DNA from: Lytechinus pictus
Lineage: Eukaryota; Echinodermata; Echinoidea; Temnopleuroida; Toxopneustidae
Direction of reading: 5' to 3'
Assembly: GCF_037042905.1 (NCBI RefSeq)
Contig: NC_087251.1
Location: forward strand, 42,871,373-42,935,372
Length of the DNA: 64,000 bases
The first letter of the stretch is position 1. Each line of letters begins with the position of its first letter. Under the pieces are notes generated by a model. The model was not told where the DNA came from and searched no databases. It saw only the letters and a list, made by a program, of their open reading frames with translations. This document shows positions 48,601 to 58,030 of the stretch, piece after piece. The position numbers were made by a program, and so were the translations under genes.

Positions 48601-51600
48601 TATCATTCAGACATGATCAGGAGAAGAAATTTGAGGACGAGAGCCATCAAAATGCTGGTCCTGGACGAAGCAGATGAAATGTTGAACAAAGGTAACATGA
48701 TAATAATTACGTTTTTAATAAGAAACTTTCTATGAATGTTATAATTTACATAGGTCTCTCTATTCATCATGTTTTGATCTTGTTTGATATGTGAAAGAAA
48801 AGATGCTGAACAAAGGTAAAAAATAATCGAGTCTTTCATGAGCTTTATAATTCATGTTTAAGTCTTTAAGTGTGGAAAATGCTGAAGATATCCATATTTT
48901 AGTATCTTAATACTGAATAGTTATGAGTATTATTAATATTACCATCATTGCAGGAGCTGGTACAGGGTACTGTTTAGACCAACATGTTAACCTCCTCTAG
49001 AAATCAATTTGAATGGATATAGAGTACCAAAGTGTGACGTCATCAATTTTCACTTTTTGCATTTCAGCACTTCTTATACCATAATGAAAACCCCCCACTA
49101 CCAGAATTTGGTGAGAATCGGTCCATGAGGCCCCAAGATATGACCATGAATACATAATTAGCCCCATTGAAGTCGATGTATTATTGGCCTGGTTCTAAAA
49201 GTTTGGAACCAGGTCAATAATACATTGACTTCAATCGGGCTAATTATGGATTCATGAGGTCATATCTCAGGCCCCCATGTACCGATTCTCACCAAACTTT
49301 GGTAGTGGGGTTTTTTCATCATACTCTACCAAATGCTGAAATGCTAAACAAGTTTTTTGTGACGTCATCACTTTGGTACTCTATACCACACTTATCTCCC
49401 ATACAAGTCATATTTGTAATGAACAAGATGGATTAGAATATACATCAAGGCATATAAAAAAAAATTCAGAGCAGTGACTTCCACGCAGGGAATCTTCGAA
49501 TGGCTTATCTCATTTCTCACATGTCACCATAGACAAAACAATGGGAATCGAATGCGGGAAAAGCCGCTGTGAAAAGATGCATAGGGTTTATACAGCGCGC
49601 GACACTGGCACTGGTCCGACGGTCCCAGACCAGTAAAAAAAAATGCTGTCGGGCGAGTAACTTTTCAGAAAAAGCCAGACTTGCTGGTCCGACATGACCA
49701 GTAAGTTTAAATCTATCTGATACAAAATATATTTTCTTCTCTTTTGTAAATTATAAAAATGGCTCTGGCGTCTCAAAAAATGGCTCTCATGAATTATGTT
49801 GTGTGTGTGTATTTTTTTTTTTTGGGGGGGGGGTAACAATAAGCAATAAAAGAAAGCAAAGTAAACTCAAGTCTTTTTATATTTTTCTTTATTTCTTGGG
49901 ACCAGTCAATTTTAGGTTCGGTCAAGTAAAAAATGGAAAACTGGGTATGTACTGGTCCGACATGATCAGGTCGGGCCAGTAGAAAAAAAGGGTTAGTGTG
50001 GAGCCCTGGTTTATAGCAGGATTCCTGTGAAGAGAAACAATACAGAGTTTTGACAAGATGCCTAAAGGTGCACCGTTGCTATTGCTATGACAAATTGGGT
50101 AACTTTTGTAGCTGAGGTTCACTTTACCCAGAGTGTTGTTGCCTAGTACATGAGTCTTTGAACTTTGAAACAGGTTTGTGGGTTCAAATCCCGGCCATGG
50201 CGTAATTTCCTTCAGCAAGACGTTGATTCACAATGTGCTGCATTCAACCCAGGTGTGTTAGATGGTACCGGCAGGAGGGAAGTTCTCAAAAAGCGCCGGA
50301 ATCGTTAGCCAACCTTAGCCAGGGTAGTATAGAAGCGCCTTGCGCGCCTCTCAAAGGGGATAAGTGTGCTATATAAATACCTTATTTGTACACAATTTCT
50401 GGTTTTCACCCACTAAATAATATCTGACATGATCTTATTAAATGGGTGAAAGCCAGAAATTGCATTCATGTATTGAAACTTCCCCAGCAAGCCTTCAACA
50501 TCATTATTATTGTTGTTGTCATTGTCTTCTCTTATGATCTCATATTGTATTTGACAGGCTTCAAGGAACAGATCTATGATGTGTACAGGTACCTTCCTCC
50601 TGCAACCCAAGTAGTACTCTTCAGTGCCACATTACCGCACGAGATCTTGGAAATGACCAGCAAATTCATGACAGATCCAATCAGAATCCTGGTCAAACGG
50701 TAAGTATGGCCAGGGCCCTGTCTTACAAAGAATTATGATTGATCTGATCAACCGAAACTATGGCAAGCCAGCAACACCATAAATGCATGTTTGCTCAAAA
50801 TGTTTTCTAGATATATTGTATATTCATACATTCATTGTTGTCTTGACAATTCAGTGTGCTCATTGTTTATAAATGTACATTTTGCTAATTTCTTGTAGGA
50901 AAAATTATGATATTGATGGGTTCATGTATATATAAATCCTGACTGTCAGTCCTGAACAAGGTACTTGATCTAGATCCAGACTATGGGCTCATTTCATAAA
51001 GACTTTTCCATTATTGTAACTACCATGGTAACAGCATTCAACAACCAATCACAATAAAGGATTCTATGGAAGTCACAATAGTTGTAAGTATTTATGAAAC
51101 AGGCCTCATATTTTTAAGGAAATTATAGGTCCAGAATAACGACAGGCATGTTGTAGAAGTGAAAGTGGATTTTGAATTTTTCATGGTTTATTAAATAATT
51201 TCATATATTGCATTGCCAATGTTTCTCACAGTGATGAATTGACCTTGGAGGGTATCAAGCAGTTCTTTGTTGCCGTGGAGAGGGAAGAATGGAAGTTTGA
51301 CACGTTGTGTGACCTCTACGATACACTCACCATCACACAGGCTGTCATCTTCTGCAACACAAAGAGGAAGGTAAGAGATTTCACTCAAAAGAATATCTCA
51401 AAAATAACCCTTTTATTACCAAGTTATTCTTTTGTTTGGTGAATTTTATTGAATTTGATTCAATTGAAAATAAACGTTTGCGGGACTAGGAAACATTTAA
51501 TGGAACAATAGTACTCTCAAAGAGATTAGGGTACATATTTTAGAAGCATTTTTATTATCCACCTTTCCTGGGTTCAGTGTCGGGGCTTTAGTTAATATAA

Positions 51601-54494
51601 GATATAGGGTTAGGGTTTCTATATGGTTTTATTTTAGGGTTAGATTTAGGATAGGGTATAGTGTTAAATCCAGGGTTGCAGTTTGTCATTGTGGAATTTA
51701 CAGTGGAGCAATTGTCACTAGATCAAATTTCATGGAACCTCCTTTTTAGATTAATTCCACACTGTACACCCGTTTTCTGCCTTCTATCAAAGAGAGCTTC
51801 CAATAAATAAGTCACTTCTGTTGGAAAGAAATATGTAGAGATAATAGGCTTCCCTTATTTCCTATAATTATGTCTTAATCAAACATGTTTTGCTTATCTT
51901 GTTGATCTTTGTTTCCTGTTTATTGGTTATTTATTGTATTGCGTATGCATAGTTGAGTATATCCATTTAGAAATTGTGCAATATTAATTGACAATTATCA
52001 TTTATCATTATTCTATTGTGAATTGAAAAGCCCTGTATTGATGATACCAATGCAATCAGAATATCATTTCATTTTCCTTTGTTTCATTAGGTTGACTGGT
52101 TGACTGAAAAGATGCGGGAAGCGAACTTCACGGTGTCGTCCATGCATGGCGACATGCCACAGAAAGAGAGAGAAGCCATCATGAAGGAATTTAGATCAGG
52201 GGCTAGGTGAGACAACCAGGAGCCCCTTTTCAGACTTACAACTATTGTAGCACTATTATTATTGTATATACCATGAAAATCCTGTTTTGTGATTGGCTGC
52301 TGAGCCCTGTTACCGTGGCAGTTGCCACAATGACAACGTTAAAATAGTCGACTTCTTCATGAGATGAGACCCAGGACTATAAGTATTTTGGCTTGGATAA
52401 ACTTGTCTTCATTTGTTCTAAATTCTAAACAGATTATTCATTTAATGATGCTTAAGTTCTGTTGTTAAAAGAAATAAGAATACTAGTCGACATCTTCCTC
52501 TCGATTTTGATTTGCCGCTCTTCTGAGATAAGGGATTAAATCGTGGTCGGTAATGTAGTTCAGTTGATTACGTATTGGGATGAAATCTAGGTTGTTGATT
52601 TGCAGGTGATGGGCATGGACATCATTATTTACTGTGTGAAACGATCGATGTCCAAACTGTAATTGTATGGCATGTTTGTCTCCTAGTTCCTGGAATATGA
52701 GGCAACAAATACATTGATGTATTTTCCCTTGTTAACTACATGCCTGCTCGGTCAAAAGGCTCATGACGATCTAGTTCAATTAAAACAGTATACCTACCGT
52801 ACTTTCATGATATGAATATAGAATTTCCAAAAATTAAAAATAGTACAGTACAGTCACGAAATGCAGAGCTCAGCCATCTAACTCAGAAAATCAAGATTAT
52901 CTTTTACAGTTCTCTGACAATGCATATCCTCTAGCTGTGTTGAATATAACAATGCTTTCTTCTCTACTTCAATGCAGTCGTGTCCTTATCACTACCGATG
53001 TATGGGCCAGAGGTCTAGATGTTCAGCAAGTGTCCTTGGTTATCAACTATGATCTGCCAAACAACCGTGAACTCTACATCCACAGGTAATGTCACATGAC
53101 ACTCCTTGCGTTTTATAAAACGTGTATACTTGTACATGCAAACTTCGCCTTTATTTTGACGTAATTCATTCTTGTTTATCCCAAGATATTGGTTGATCAC
53201 AGTGTACCAAAGGTTGTTTCTATTTTCAATTTATTTACAAACATACTTTAAACACTTCATTTTCCTGGGACCTCATTTTAAGATCGGGATTTATCATTCA
53301 GTTGGATTTATCTTTACTTTTTCAATGCTTTTCAAGTATTAGCACCAGTGAGAGTTCATTATGGAATGTCAAGCTAGGATTGACTTGCGTTTTCCATTTT
53401 CAATCAAACATGCAATGAATAGTGAGATTTTTTGTGGGGAGAAAACGAGCGTGAAATATATTGGGGTGTCGGGTTGTCATATTCTTTGTAGCACTTTGTG
53501 GGTTAGTACTGTCGAGGTGGGCATTTGAAGTTAGCTGATTGTGTTTTCATAAAAACCACGTTTATTTCAAGATTGGTCGTTCGGGTCGTTACGGACGTAA
53601 AGGTGTTGCTATCAACTTTGTGAAGAGTGATGACATCAGGATTCTGCGTGACATAGAGAAAACGAGCATGAAATATATTGGGGTGTCAGGTTGTCATATT
53701 CTTTGTAGCACTTTGTGGGTTAGTACTGTAGAGGTGGGCATTTGAAGGTAGCTAATTGTGTTTTCATAAAAACCACGTTTATTTCAGGATTGGTCGTTCG
53801 GGTCGTTACGGACGTAAAGGTGTTGCTATTAACTTTGTGAAGAGTGATGACATCAGGATTCTGCGTGACATAGAGCAGTATTACAGCACACAGATTGATG
53901 AAATGCCCATGAATGGTAAGAAAAATCTGACAAAGACATTTCATCCCCCCAAAAAAGAGAAGAAATTTGATTATTTTTAATAAGGTTAAAGGTGACAGTC
54001 TAACTTCAGTGGTAAAATGATACAGAATTCCTTATTTATTAAAAACATGGTGCAATAATTTTCACATGCTACCACTGCAATAATTTTCTTTTTTTTAAAG
54101 GTATGACGAGGGGAGGGGGCATGTCAAATTTGTAAAATGTGGCTCAGTTCTTTGATGAATGTTCTCTTAAGAGATGCAAGAATTGTTTTGATAATGCATC
54201 TATTAGCATTGCTGCATTTAGTTTCTTTAATGATATACCAGTATGGTTCCCATTAAAAAAAAACATATTATGCAACTTTAGGAATTTTTGTTTACTGTTC
54301 TTATGTCAATGTTATGCTGATCAATCCAAGTTTCTTGTAATTTCATTTATGTTCCCCCTTTCTGACACAATCTCTGAAAGATAAGGTTAAGCGTTGAAAT
54401 TATTTCAATTTAAGGGCATGTATGAAGTGTTAATGTTGTATGTTATATCAATAATATAAATGTTCTTTTATTTGCAGTTGCTGATCTCATCTAG
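42490..54494 (+). CDS. EIF4A3: eIF4A3, DEAD-box RNA helicase of the exon junction complex, twelve coding exons
   Basis: An ATP-dependent RNA clamp and core subunit of the exon junction complex (with MAGOH, Y14 and CASC3 in known animals), acting in nuclear splicing, mRNA export and nonsense-mediated decay. The joined exons give 398 residues (human 411), colinear with eIF4A3 throughout. Motifs seen: Q motif FEKPSAIQQ (45-53), motif I AQSGTGKT (69-76), Ia PTRELA (101-106), GG in CIGGTN, Ib TPGR, II DEAD (174-177), III SAT (205-207), [21 protein letters not shown] and VI HRIGRSGR (350-357). The end MNVADLI is the family's usual C-terminus. The N-terminal [12 protein letters not shown] separates it from eIF4A1/2. 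The start ATG (ACAAAATGACG) opens the first exon and gives a slightly short N-terminus. All eleven introns are GT-AG with consistent phase. Confidence 0.97.
42805..44072. mobile_element. Cluster of nested inverted repeats (eIF4A3 intron 1)
   Basis: Three pairings are visible: TATATAATGCGTGGTGGG near 42828 with the inverse near 43375; GTACTCGACCAAAAAAGTGG at 42934 with its exact inverse ending at 44072; and GCGATGGTCGGACAGCGCT near 43185 with the inverse near 43990. A further pair (GAAAACTGGGATTGTCTCAG near 43489 and its partner near 43850) sits between them. Long G or C runs lie at 42805, 42921 and 43387. Probably several insertions within one another. Confidence 0.68.
44287..44346. repeat. 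Perfect 26-bp hairpin with 8-nt loop (eIF4A3 intron 1)
   Basis: Arms 44287-44312 and 44321-44346 are exact inverse complements (TTCTCAAACCTTCACCAATA plus six T), with loop GTTATAAT. It could be a small foldback element or a folded RNA in the intron. Confidence 0.85.
45282..45354 (+). CDS. EIF4A3: eIF4A3 exon 2 (Q motif)
   Basis: Acceptor TTTCCTCCAG|GATTCG, donor TTGCACA|GTAAGT. It encodes [19 protein letters not shown] and RDVIA, containing the aromatic residue and Gln of the Q motif that reads adenine in DEAD-box proteins. Confidence 0.95.
45902..45968 (+). CDS. EIF4A3: eIF4A3 exon 3 (Walker A)
   Basis: Acceptor TTTGCAG|GGCTCAATC, donor ACACACAG|GTTAGA. It encodes [18 protein letters not shown] and CLDTQ, with motif I at residues 69-76. 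Confidence 0.96.
46128..46342. mobile_element. Inverted-repeat element (eIF4A3 intron 3)
   Basis: About 215 bp with ends GGGACAGTGATTTTCCGTTT and the inverse AAACGGAAAATCACTGTCTC. The interior repeats CGGAAAA / TTTTCCG modules, partly as palindromes. Non-coding. Confidence 0.8.
46689..46751 (+). CDS. EIF4A3: eIF4A3 exon 4 (motif Ia)
   Basis: Acceptor CCCTTCAG|CTCAGAG, donor CAAAAG|GTGAGT. The 63-nt phase-0 exon encodes [15 protein letters not shown] and ATQIQK. Ser replaces the Ala of human (LAPTREL), a mild difference outside the core motif. Confidence 0.95.
46857..47110 (+). mobile_element. tRNA-derived SINE (eIF4A3 intron 4)
   Basis: The head has an A box TGGTCTAGTGG (46867-46877) and a B box GGTTCGAATCC (46909-46919), resembling tRNA-Asp/Glu. 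It is followed by a body with TTCCTTCAGAAGAAATTGAT, CACCCAAGTGAGGCGATGGG, TAAAGCCAGGGTAATAG and a GCTTTATAAATCCAGCT tail. Not a functional tRNA because the acceptor stem does not close. Confidence 0.85.
47174..47306 (+). CDS. EIF4A3: eIF4A3 exon 5 (GG and Ib motifs)
   Basis: Acceptor TTTCTACAG|GTTATCC, donor GTGTTTG|GTAAGA. It encodes [36 protein letters not shown] and SGTPGRVF. A poly-G run (47342) lies just inside intron 5. Confidence 0.95.
47844..48066. mobile_element. Inverted-repeat element (eIF4A3 intron 5)
   Basis: Ends TACACTGCAAAAACTGGTGG and, inverted, CCGGATATTTTTACTGTGTA. A nested pair GTCCACACCAGAGAAG / CTTCTCTGGAGTGGAT and a central ACACCAATTGGTGTGAGG palindrome lie inside. Confidence 0.68.
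48611..48691 (+). CDS. EIF4A3: eIF4A3 exon 6 (DEAD box)
   Basis: Acceptor ATCATTCAG|ACATGATC, donor AACAAAG|GTAACA. It encodes [18 protein letters not shown], then DEADEMLNK, with the DEAD box at residues 174-177. A second copy-like donor sits 124 bp downstream (see findings). Confidence 0.96.
49019..49386. mobile_element. Long near-palindrome, about 180-bp arms (eIF4A3 intron 6)
   Basis: The left arm starts TATAGAGTACCAAAGTG and the right ends CACTTTGGTACTCTATA. The arms pair to the centre GGCCTGGTTCTAAAAGTTTG, leaving a loop of about 10 nt. Blocks such as TTTGGTGAGAATCGGT and ATAATTAGCCC occur in both arms. Both arms show small mismatches. Confidence 0.88.
50123..50390 (+). mobile_element. 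tRNA-derived SINE (eIF4A3 intron 6)
   Basis: B box GGTTCAAATCC at 50181-50191, then TTCCTTCAGCAAGACGTTGA, AACCCAGGTGTGTTAGATGG, TAGCCAGGGTAGTATAGAAG and GTGCTATATAAATAC. Same family as 46857; the A box region is degraded. Confidence 0.8.
50558..50699 (+). CDS. EIF4A3: eIF4A3 exon 7 (motif III)
   Basis: Acceptor TTGACAG|GCTTCAAG, donor TCAAACG|GTAAGT. It encodes [30 protein letters not shown], then [18 protein letters not shown]. Phe precedes SAT where human has Ile. Confidence 0.96.
50713..50927. mobile_element. Family A element, copy 4, right end missing (eIF4A3 intron 7)
   Basis: Begins GGGCCCTGTCTTACAAAG only 13 bp after the exon 7 donor and follows the family interior to the GAAAAATTATGATATTGATG segment, then loses the right terminus. 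Truncated copy. Confidence 0.75.
50984..51107. mobile_element. Family C-like element, copy 2 (eIF4A3 intron 7)
   Basis: Starts GGGCTCATTTCATAAAGAC and ends with the inverse TATTTATGAAACAGGCC, with ACCATGGTAAC and CCAATCACAAT inside. Diverged from copy 1 but with the same organisation. Confidence 0.65.
51232..51370 (+). CDS. EIF4A3: eIF4A3 exon 8 (motif IV, start of RecA2)
   Basis: Acceptor TTTCTCACAG|TGATGAA, donor AGGAAG|GTAAGA. It encodes [33 protein letters not shown] and [14 protein letters not shown], beginning the second RecA-like lobe; virtually identical to vertebrate eIF4A3. Confidence 0.96.
52091..52206 (+). CDS. EIF4A3: eIF4A3 exon 9
   Basis: Acceptor GTTTCATTAG|GTTGAC, donor GGGCTAG|GTGAGA. 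It encodes [31 protein letters not shown] and KEFRSGA, including the conserved HGD of the second lobe. Confidence 0.96.
52219..52374. mobile_element. Family C-like element, copy 3 (eIF4A3 intron 9)
   Basis: Starts just after the exon 9 donor with GGAGCCCCTTTTCAGACTTA and ends CATGAGATGAGACCC. GATTGGCTGCTGAGCCCTGT in the centre matches the reverse complement of the repeated unit at 54621. Confidence 0.6.
52978..53085 (+). CDS. EIF4A3: eIF4A3 exon 10 (motif V)
   Basis: Acceptor TTCAATGCAG|TCGTGT, donor CCACAG|GTAATG. It encodes [30 protein letters not shown] and RELYIHR. The HR of motif VI straddles the next junction, so exon 11 is needed to complete the arginine finger motif. Confidence 0.96.
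53441..53875 (+). repeat. 217-bp tandem duplication covering intron 10 end and most of exon 11
   Basis: Two head-to-tail units (53441-53657 and 53658-53874) align without gaps and differ at only seven positions that I count by eye. Each holds 130 bp of intron and the first 88 bp of exon 11, ending at GACATAGAG. The junction GAGAAAACGAG shares a few bases with both flanks. Confidence 0.93.
53571..53658 (+). pseudogene. Truncated duplicate of eIF4A3 exon 11
   Basis: Bases match the start of exon 11 with one synonymous difference (ATC/ATT). The acceptor reads TTTCAAG|A instead of TTTCAG|G, so using its AG loses one base and shifts the frame to an early TGA. The copy stops at the duplication breakpoint before any original donor. 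It is therefore a dead or poison exon rather than an alternative one. Confidence 0.85.
53788..53915 (+). CDS. EIF4A3: eIF4A3 exon 11 (motif VI)
   Basis: Acceptor TTTATTTCAG|GATTGG, donor ATGAATG|GTAAGA. It encodes [32 protein letters not shown] and [10 protein letters not shown]. Its first 88 bases and the preceding intron are duplicated directly upstream at 53571-53658. This copy is the functional one because it keeps CAG|G and continues to the donor. Confidence 0.96.
54478..54494 (+). CDS. EIF4A3: eIF4A3 exon 12 (terminal coding)
   Basis: Acceptor TTATTTGCAG|TTGCTG. It encodes VADLI and TAG at 54492-54494, the standard eIF4A3 C-terminus. The exon continues as 3' UTR. Confidence 0.93.
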
Positions 54495-54555
54495 ACTGGA
54501 AAGGTGCTACAGAGATGATTTACCTTCGTGATCCATTGCGTCATCAGTAGTCCAT

Positions 54556-54796
54556 GCGCCCATTCCATGAATCTTTCTATTGTATTCACCGTGCTATCGG
54601 TGGTAACTACTATGGTAACGGGGCTCAGCAGCCAATCAGAAGCAAGGTTGCCATGGTGACAGGGCTCAGCAGCCAATCACAATCAAGGTTGCCATGGTAA
54701 CAGGGCTCAGCAGCCAATCAGAATCAAGGTTGCCGGGGTAGTCACCATGATAGCACAGTTAAATATAAGAGTAAGTTTTCATGCAACAGGACCCAG
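54556..54796. mobile_element. Family C-like element, copy 4, with a 41-bp tandem core (eIF4A3 3' UTR)
   Basis: The core GGGCTCAGCAGCCAATCA repeats at 54621, 54662 and 54703 with a 41-bp period; flanks carry GGTAACTACTATGGTAAC and TTTTCATGCAACAGGACCC. It begins about 60 bp after the stop codon, so it is probably transcribed. Confidence 0.72.
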
Positions 54797-55928
54797 GCTA
54801 GTTCCACACAGGTGGTGCCCACTGCAAAATTGATCATTGAATCAAAGGAATTGTCCTCTTTGATTGTCCCATAATTCAATTACATTCAATTCATTCTGTT
54901 CTTGTCTCCTCCGATACTGTTTCTGTCATTATTATTGGTACAGTCCTACCAGTGAAACCGGCACCAAACAGACGGACCGATGATGGGTCATCGAAAGTAA
55001 TGTTATCGCTTTGGTCAGGCTGGGGTTTGTTTTTGCCGGTCTATCTGTGGCGTAAGGTTAGCATTATTCTGTCATAACTCTTGAGTTCTTTGTTCAACTA
55101 TAACCTATATCAGTGCTCTTGCTGTATGTGGCATTCTGTCACATTTAGATCATATTCAATAATTTTTAGTATTCCACACATAAAAATGAGATATTGATAT
55201 ATTTCATCTGCTCAAGGCCAGCAATATTGGGAATAATGTTGCTCGGCAGACAGCATTTTAGGAAAATAAAGGAAGAGATACAAAGTTAAAGGTCTATTCA
55301 ATTTCTATTTCAATCCGTCATTGGTAGATTTGCATGTGATGGAGGATAGGACGATTAAATATTCAGTGCATTTAAGTCACAGAACTAGCATTTTGCTCTG
55401 TATACCATGTAGGTCAATTAATAGATAAAAACTGTACAGTGTTGTATATATATTTTTACTATTTTATCTGTGGTTGAAGATGTAATAAGTTATCTTGTTT
55501 CAAGAAGTTTGTCATTGAAAGGTAACATATATCCCAGGTAAATCTAAACTATCAAACATTTCAGAAAATTATCTTTGTCAACTTTTTTTTATTTTGTGTG
55601 ACCCTACAAACTTTTCTGATTCAGAAACATTTTCAGAAACAAGAAAGTCAGTGAAAAAAAAGTTATATATATGCTATTTGTATATATTTTAAAGCATAGA
55701 AATTATGATTTGTTTATCTTTAGCAATGAATGGGTGTTTTGCTGACAGTATACAAGCTCATTACAAGGTTAAGTTAATATACCACTTCTAATTTTACAGA
55801 AAGGAAAACCACATCTAAAACAATCTTAGAGAGATGTTTCTGTGCTATTTTCAAATTGCATAGCAGGAGGGGGGGGGGATAAAAGTTACCCCCCCCCCTT
55901 TTTTTTCCCGGACCTTTGTCTGACTCAC

Positions 55929-56245
55929 AGGCCTGACTCACTCTGAAGTCGGTTTTAACTTAAACTCAGGTTTTAAAGTTGTGGTTTAAGTATGGACAGC
56001 CAATTGTTACATAATCACTAACAGTAGAGATATCATACTTTCAGCTCATTCGGCTCTCAAATCATTCATAATTGTGTAGGAAGTATAAATAGATGATTGT
56101 CTTCACCATCGATGAATCAGGACAGGGCACAGTAAATATAAGAAACATACAACTTAATAAAAATTTTGATACTTTTGGCTTTCCATACTTAAACCACAAC
56201 TTTAAACCTGAGTTTAAGTTAAACCCGACTTCAGAATACGGGGCC
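55929..56245. mobile_element. Family B inverted-repeat element, copy 2
   Basis: Has CTGAAGTCGGTTTTAACTT on the left and the inverse AAGTTAAACCCGACTTCAG on the right, ending AATACGGGGCC. About 317 bp with an interior similar to the other two copies. It lies in the possible eIF4A3 3' UTR. Confidence 0.85.
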
Positions 56246-57461
56246 AAGGTGTCTAAAATATTACAATGGAGATTACAGACTACATCCTCAAATGTCTTAT
56301 TGTTCCTGATCTGTTTGAATCTTAACCTTTTTATTAGACCCAGAAAAAGAGATATTTGTAATACACATCTAAGCATTGTGTCAATCGGAAAGTGTAGGAT
56401 GGGATGTATTCAGTTTACATAGATGTTTTTACAAATATTGTTAAAATAGTTATGTAACATTCATTATATTGCTGCCGTTGCAATGAAAGGTTTCATGAGA
56501 TTATGGATTTGATCAATATTTTGAATACCCCCTGTCAGTAGAATTTTGTTTTCTTTTGTACAATAAAATGATTTAAAAGTATTTAACGAATGGTTTTCAG
56601 TGTCTCAGAATGTTTTGAGTGTTATAGATGAAGTCGTGCAGATTGAAGTGAGATGATTCTAAGTGAATGTGGTCCGCACCTGTGTTGTGGAATGGCATTT
56701 GATTACAGCTCATATGGTTCATCTATGAATAGTTCTCGAGACACCTTTTCTTATGAATACAGGTATATTGCCTGTTTTCAGGCTCTGACAATTTTCCATT
56801 TCATGCACTTACAGGCTTTATTTTGTACAGTACACACAGGCCTTAACATGTTTTGGCTTTCCTTTTTTTCAGGCCCAATGGGTAAAACCGACTGTCATTT
56901 TGGATAGTTCATATAATAACCAGTTGCTCTAAAATATTCCCATTTTATATTTCATGTTTACCTGGGGCCGTTTTGTAATATGTATGTCTGGTTACATGTT
57001 CTTGTGCTTGATATATCGCTTTGTAGGTGGTTTGAACCTGAGAACATATTCCAGTCATGCTTAATTTTATGAACAACTTTATGACTCGCGATTTAGATGT
57101 AGGAACAATAAGACTGATTCATTGATCTAGTAAGATCAAATGATGTTTCAAGGTTTGCATGGTGTTATGAACAATCGCGGAAGTGGTTTACGGTACACCA
57201 TGTGTAAAGTCCTGGAAGGACTGAGATAAAAGTGGATAGAGGTTGAAGTGGAGTGGAGGTTGGGAAGTAGAGTATTCTTTTCAGAATGAGTGTAGTCCTT
57301 AATAGGACTGTAAACCAGGAGTGAAAAGCTGAGTAGTAGGCAAGGGTGAGAGGCTTGAGTAGGAGGCTGGTTGGGTAGCAGAGGTGAGAGAGGCTTGAGT
57401 CGGCGAATGTAGATGTAGAGCAGGATCAGCAGGAGAGGAGACTCAACGTTTCGGCAGGTTG

Positions 57462-58024
57462 GAGACGGACAGGCAGAAGACAGACTGTCAACTCAAGACG
57501 GACAGTCAACTCCTGAAGACAGACTGTCAACTTCTGAAGACAGACAGTCAACTCCTGAAGACGGATAGGCTGAAGACAGACTGTCAACTCCTGAAGACGG
57601 ACAGTCAACTCCTGAAGACAGACTGTCAACTCCTGAAGACGGACAGTCAACTCCTGAAGACAGACTGTCAACTCCTGAAGACAGACTGTCAACTCCTGAA
57701 GACGGACAGTCAACTCCTAAAGACGGACAGGCTGAAGACAGACTGTCAACTCCTGAAGACAGACTGTCAACTCCTGAAGACAGACTGTCAACTCCTGAAG
57801 ACGGACAGTCAACTCCTAAAGACGAACATGCTGAAGACAGACTGTCAACTCCTGAAGACGGACAGGCTGAAGGCAGACTGTCAACTCCTGAAGACGGATA
57901 GACTGAAGACAGACTGTCAACTCCTGAAGACGGACAATCAACTCTTGAAGACTGACAGTCAACTCTTGAAGACTGACAGTCAACTCCTGAAGACGGACAG
58001 TTAACTCCTAAAGACGGACAGGCT
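57462..58024 (+). repeat. 21-bp minisatellite, more than 20 units
   Basis: The basic unit is GAAGACAGACTGTCAACTCC plus T, alternating with a GAAGACGGACAGTCAACTCC variant; occasional short 15-bp units (GAAGACGGACAGGCT) interrupt it. Because the unit is a multiple of three, both strands stay open and spell seven-residue repeats. I treat these frames as non-coding. Confidence 0.93.
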
Positions 58025-58030
58025 TATCCT

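Larger units (their letters stand above)
54495..56567 (+). other. Probable eIF4A3 3' UTR and downstream DNA, with candidate poly(A) signals
   Basis: AATAAA hexamers occur at 55265-55270 and 56562-56567. The second is followed by a GT-rich stretch, as expected of a cleavage site, but it would make a 2-kb UTR containing two inverted-repeat elements. Which signal is used cannot be told from sequence. No open frame of note. Confidence 0.35.

Noticed and set aside
53571-53658. Mutually exclusive alternative exon 11 of eIF4A3
   Set aside because: The copy lacks its own donor and would shift the frame at its acceptor, so it cannot replace exon 11 to give a working helicase.
57459-58004. 181-codon plus-strand frame of LLKTDCQ repeats and its minus-strand counterpart
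   Set aside because: Both frames are open because the 21-bp unit is a multiple of three; there is no domain, no splice context, and the array lies inside a mobile element.
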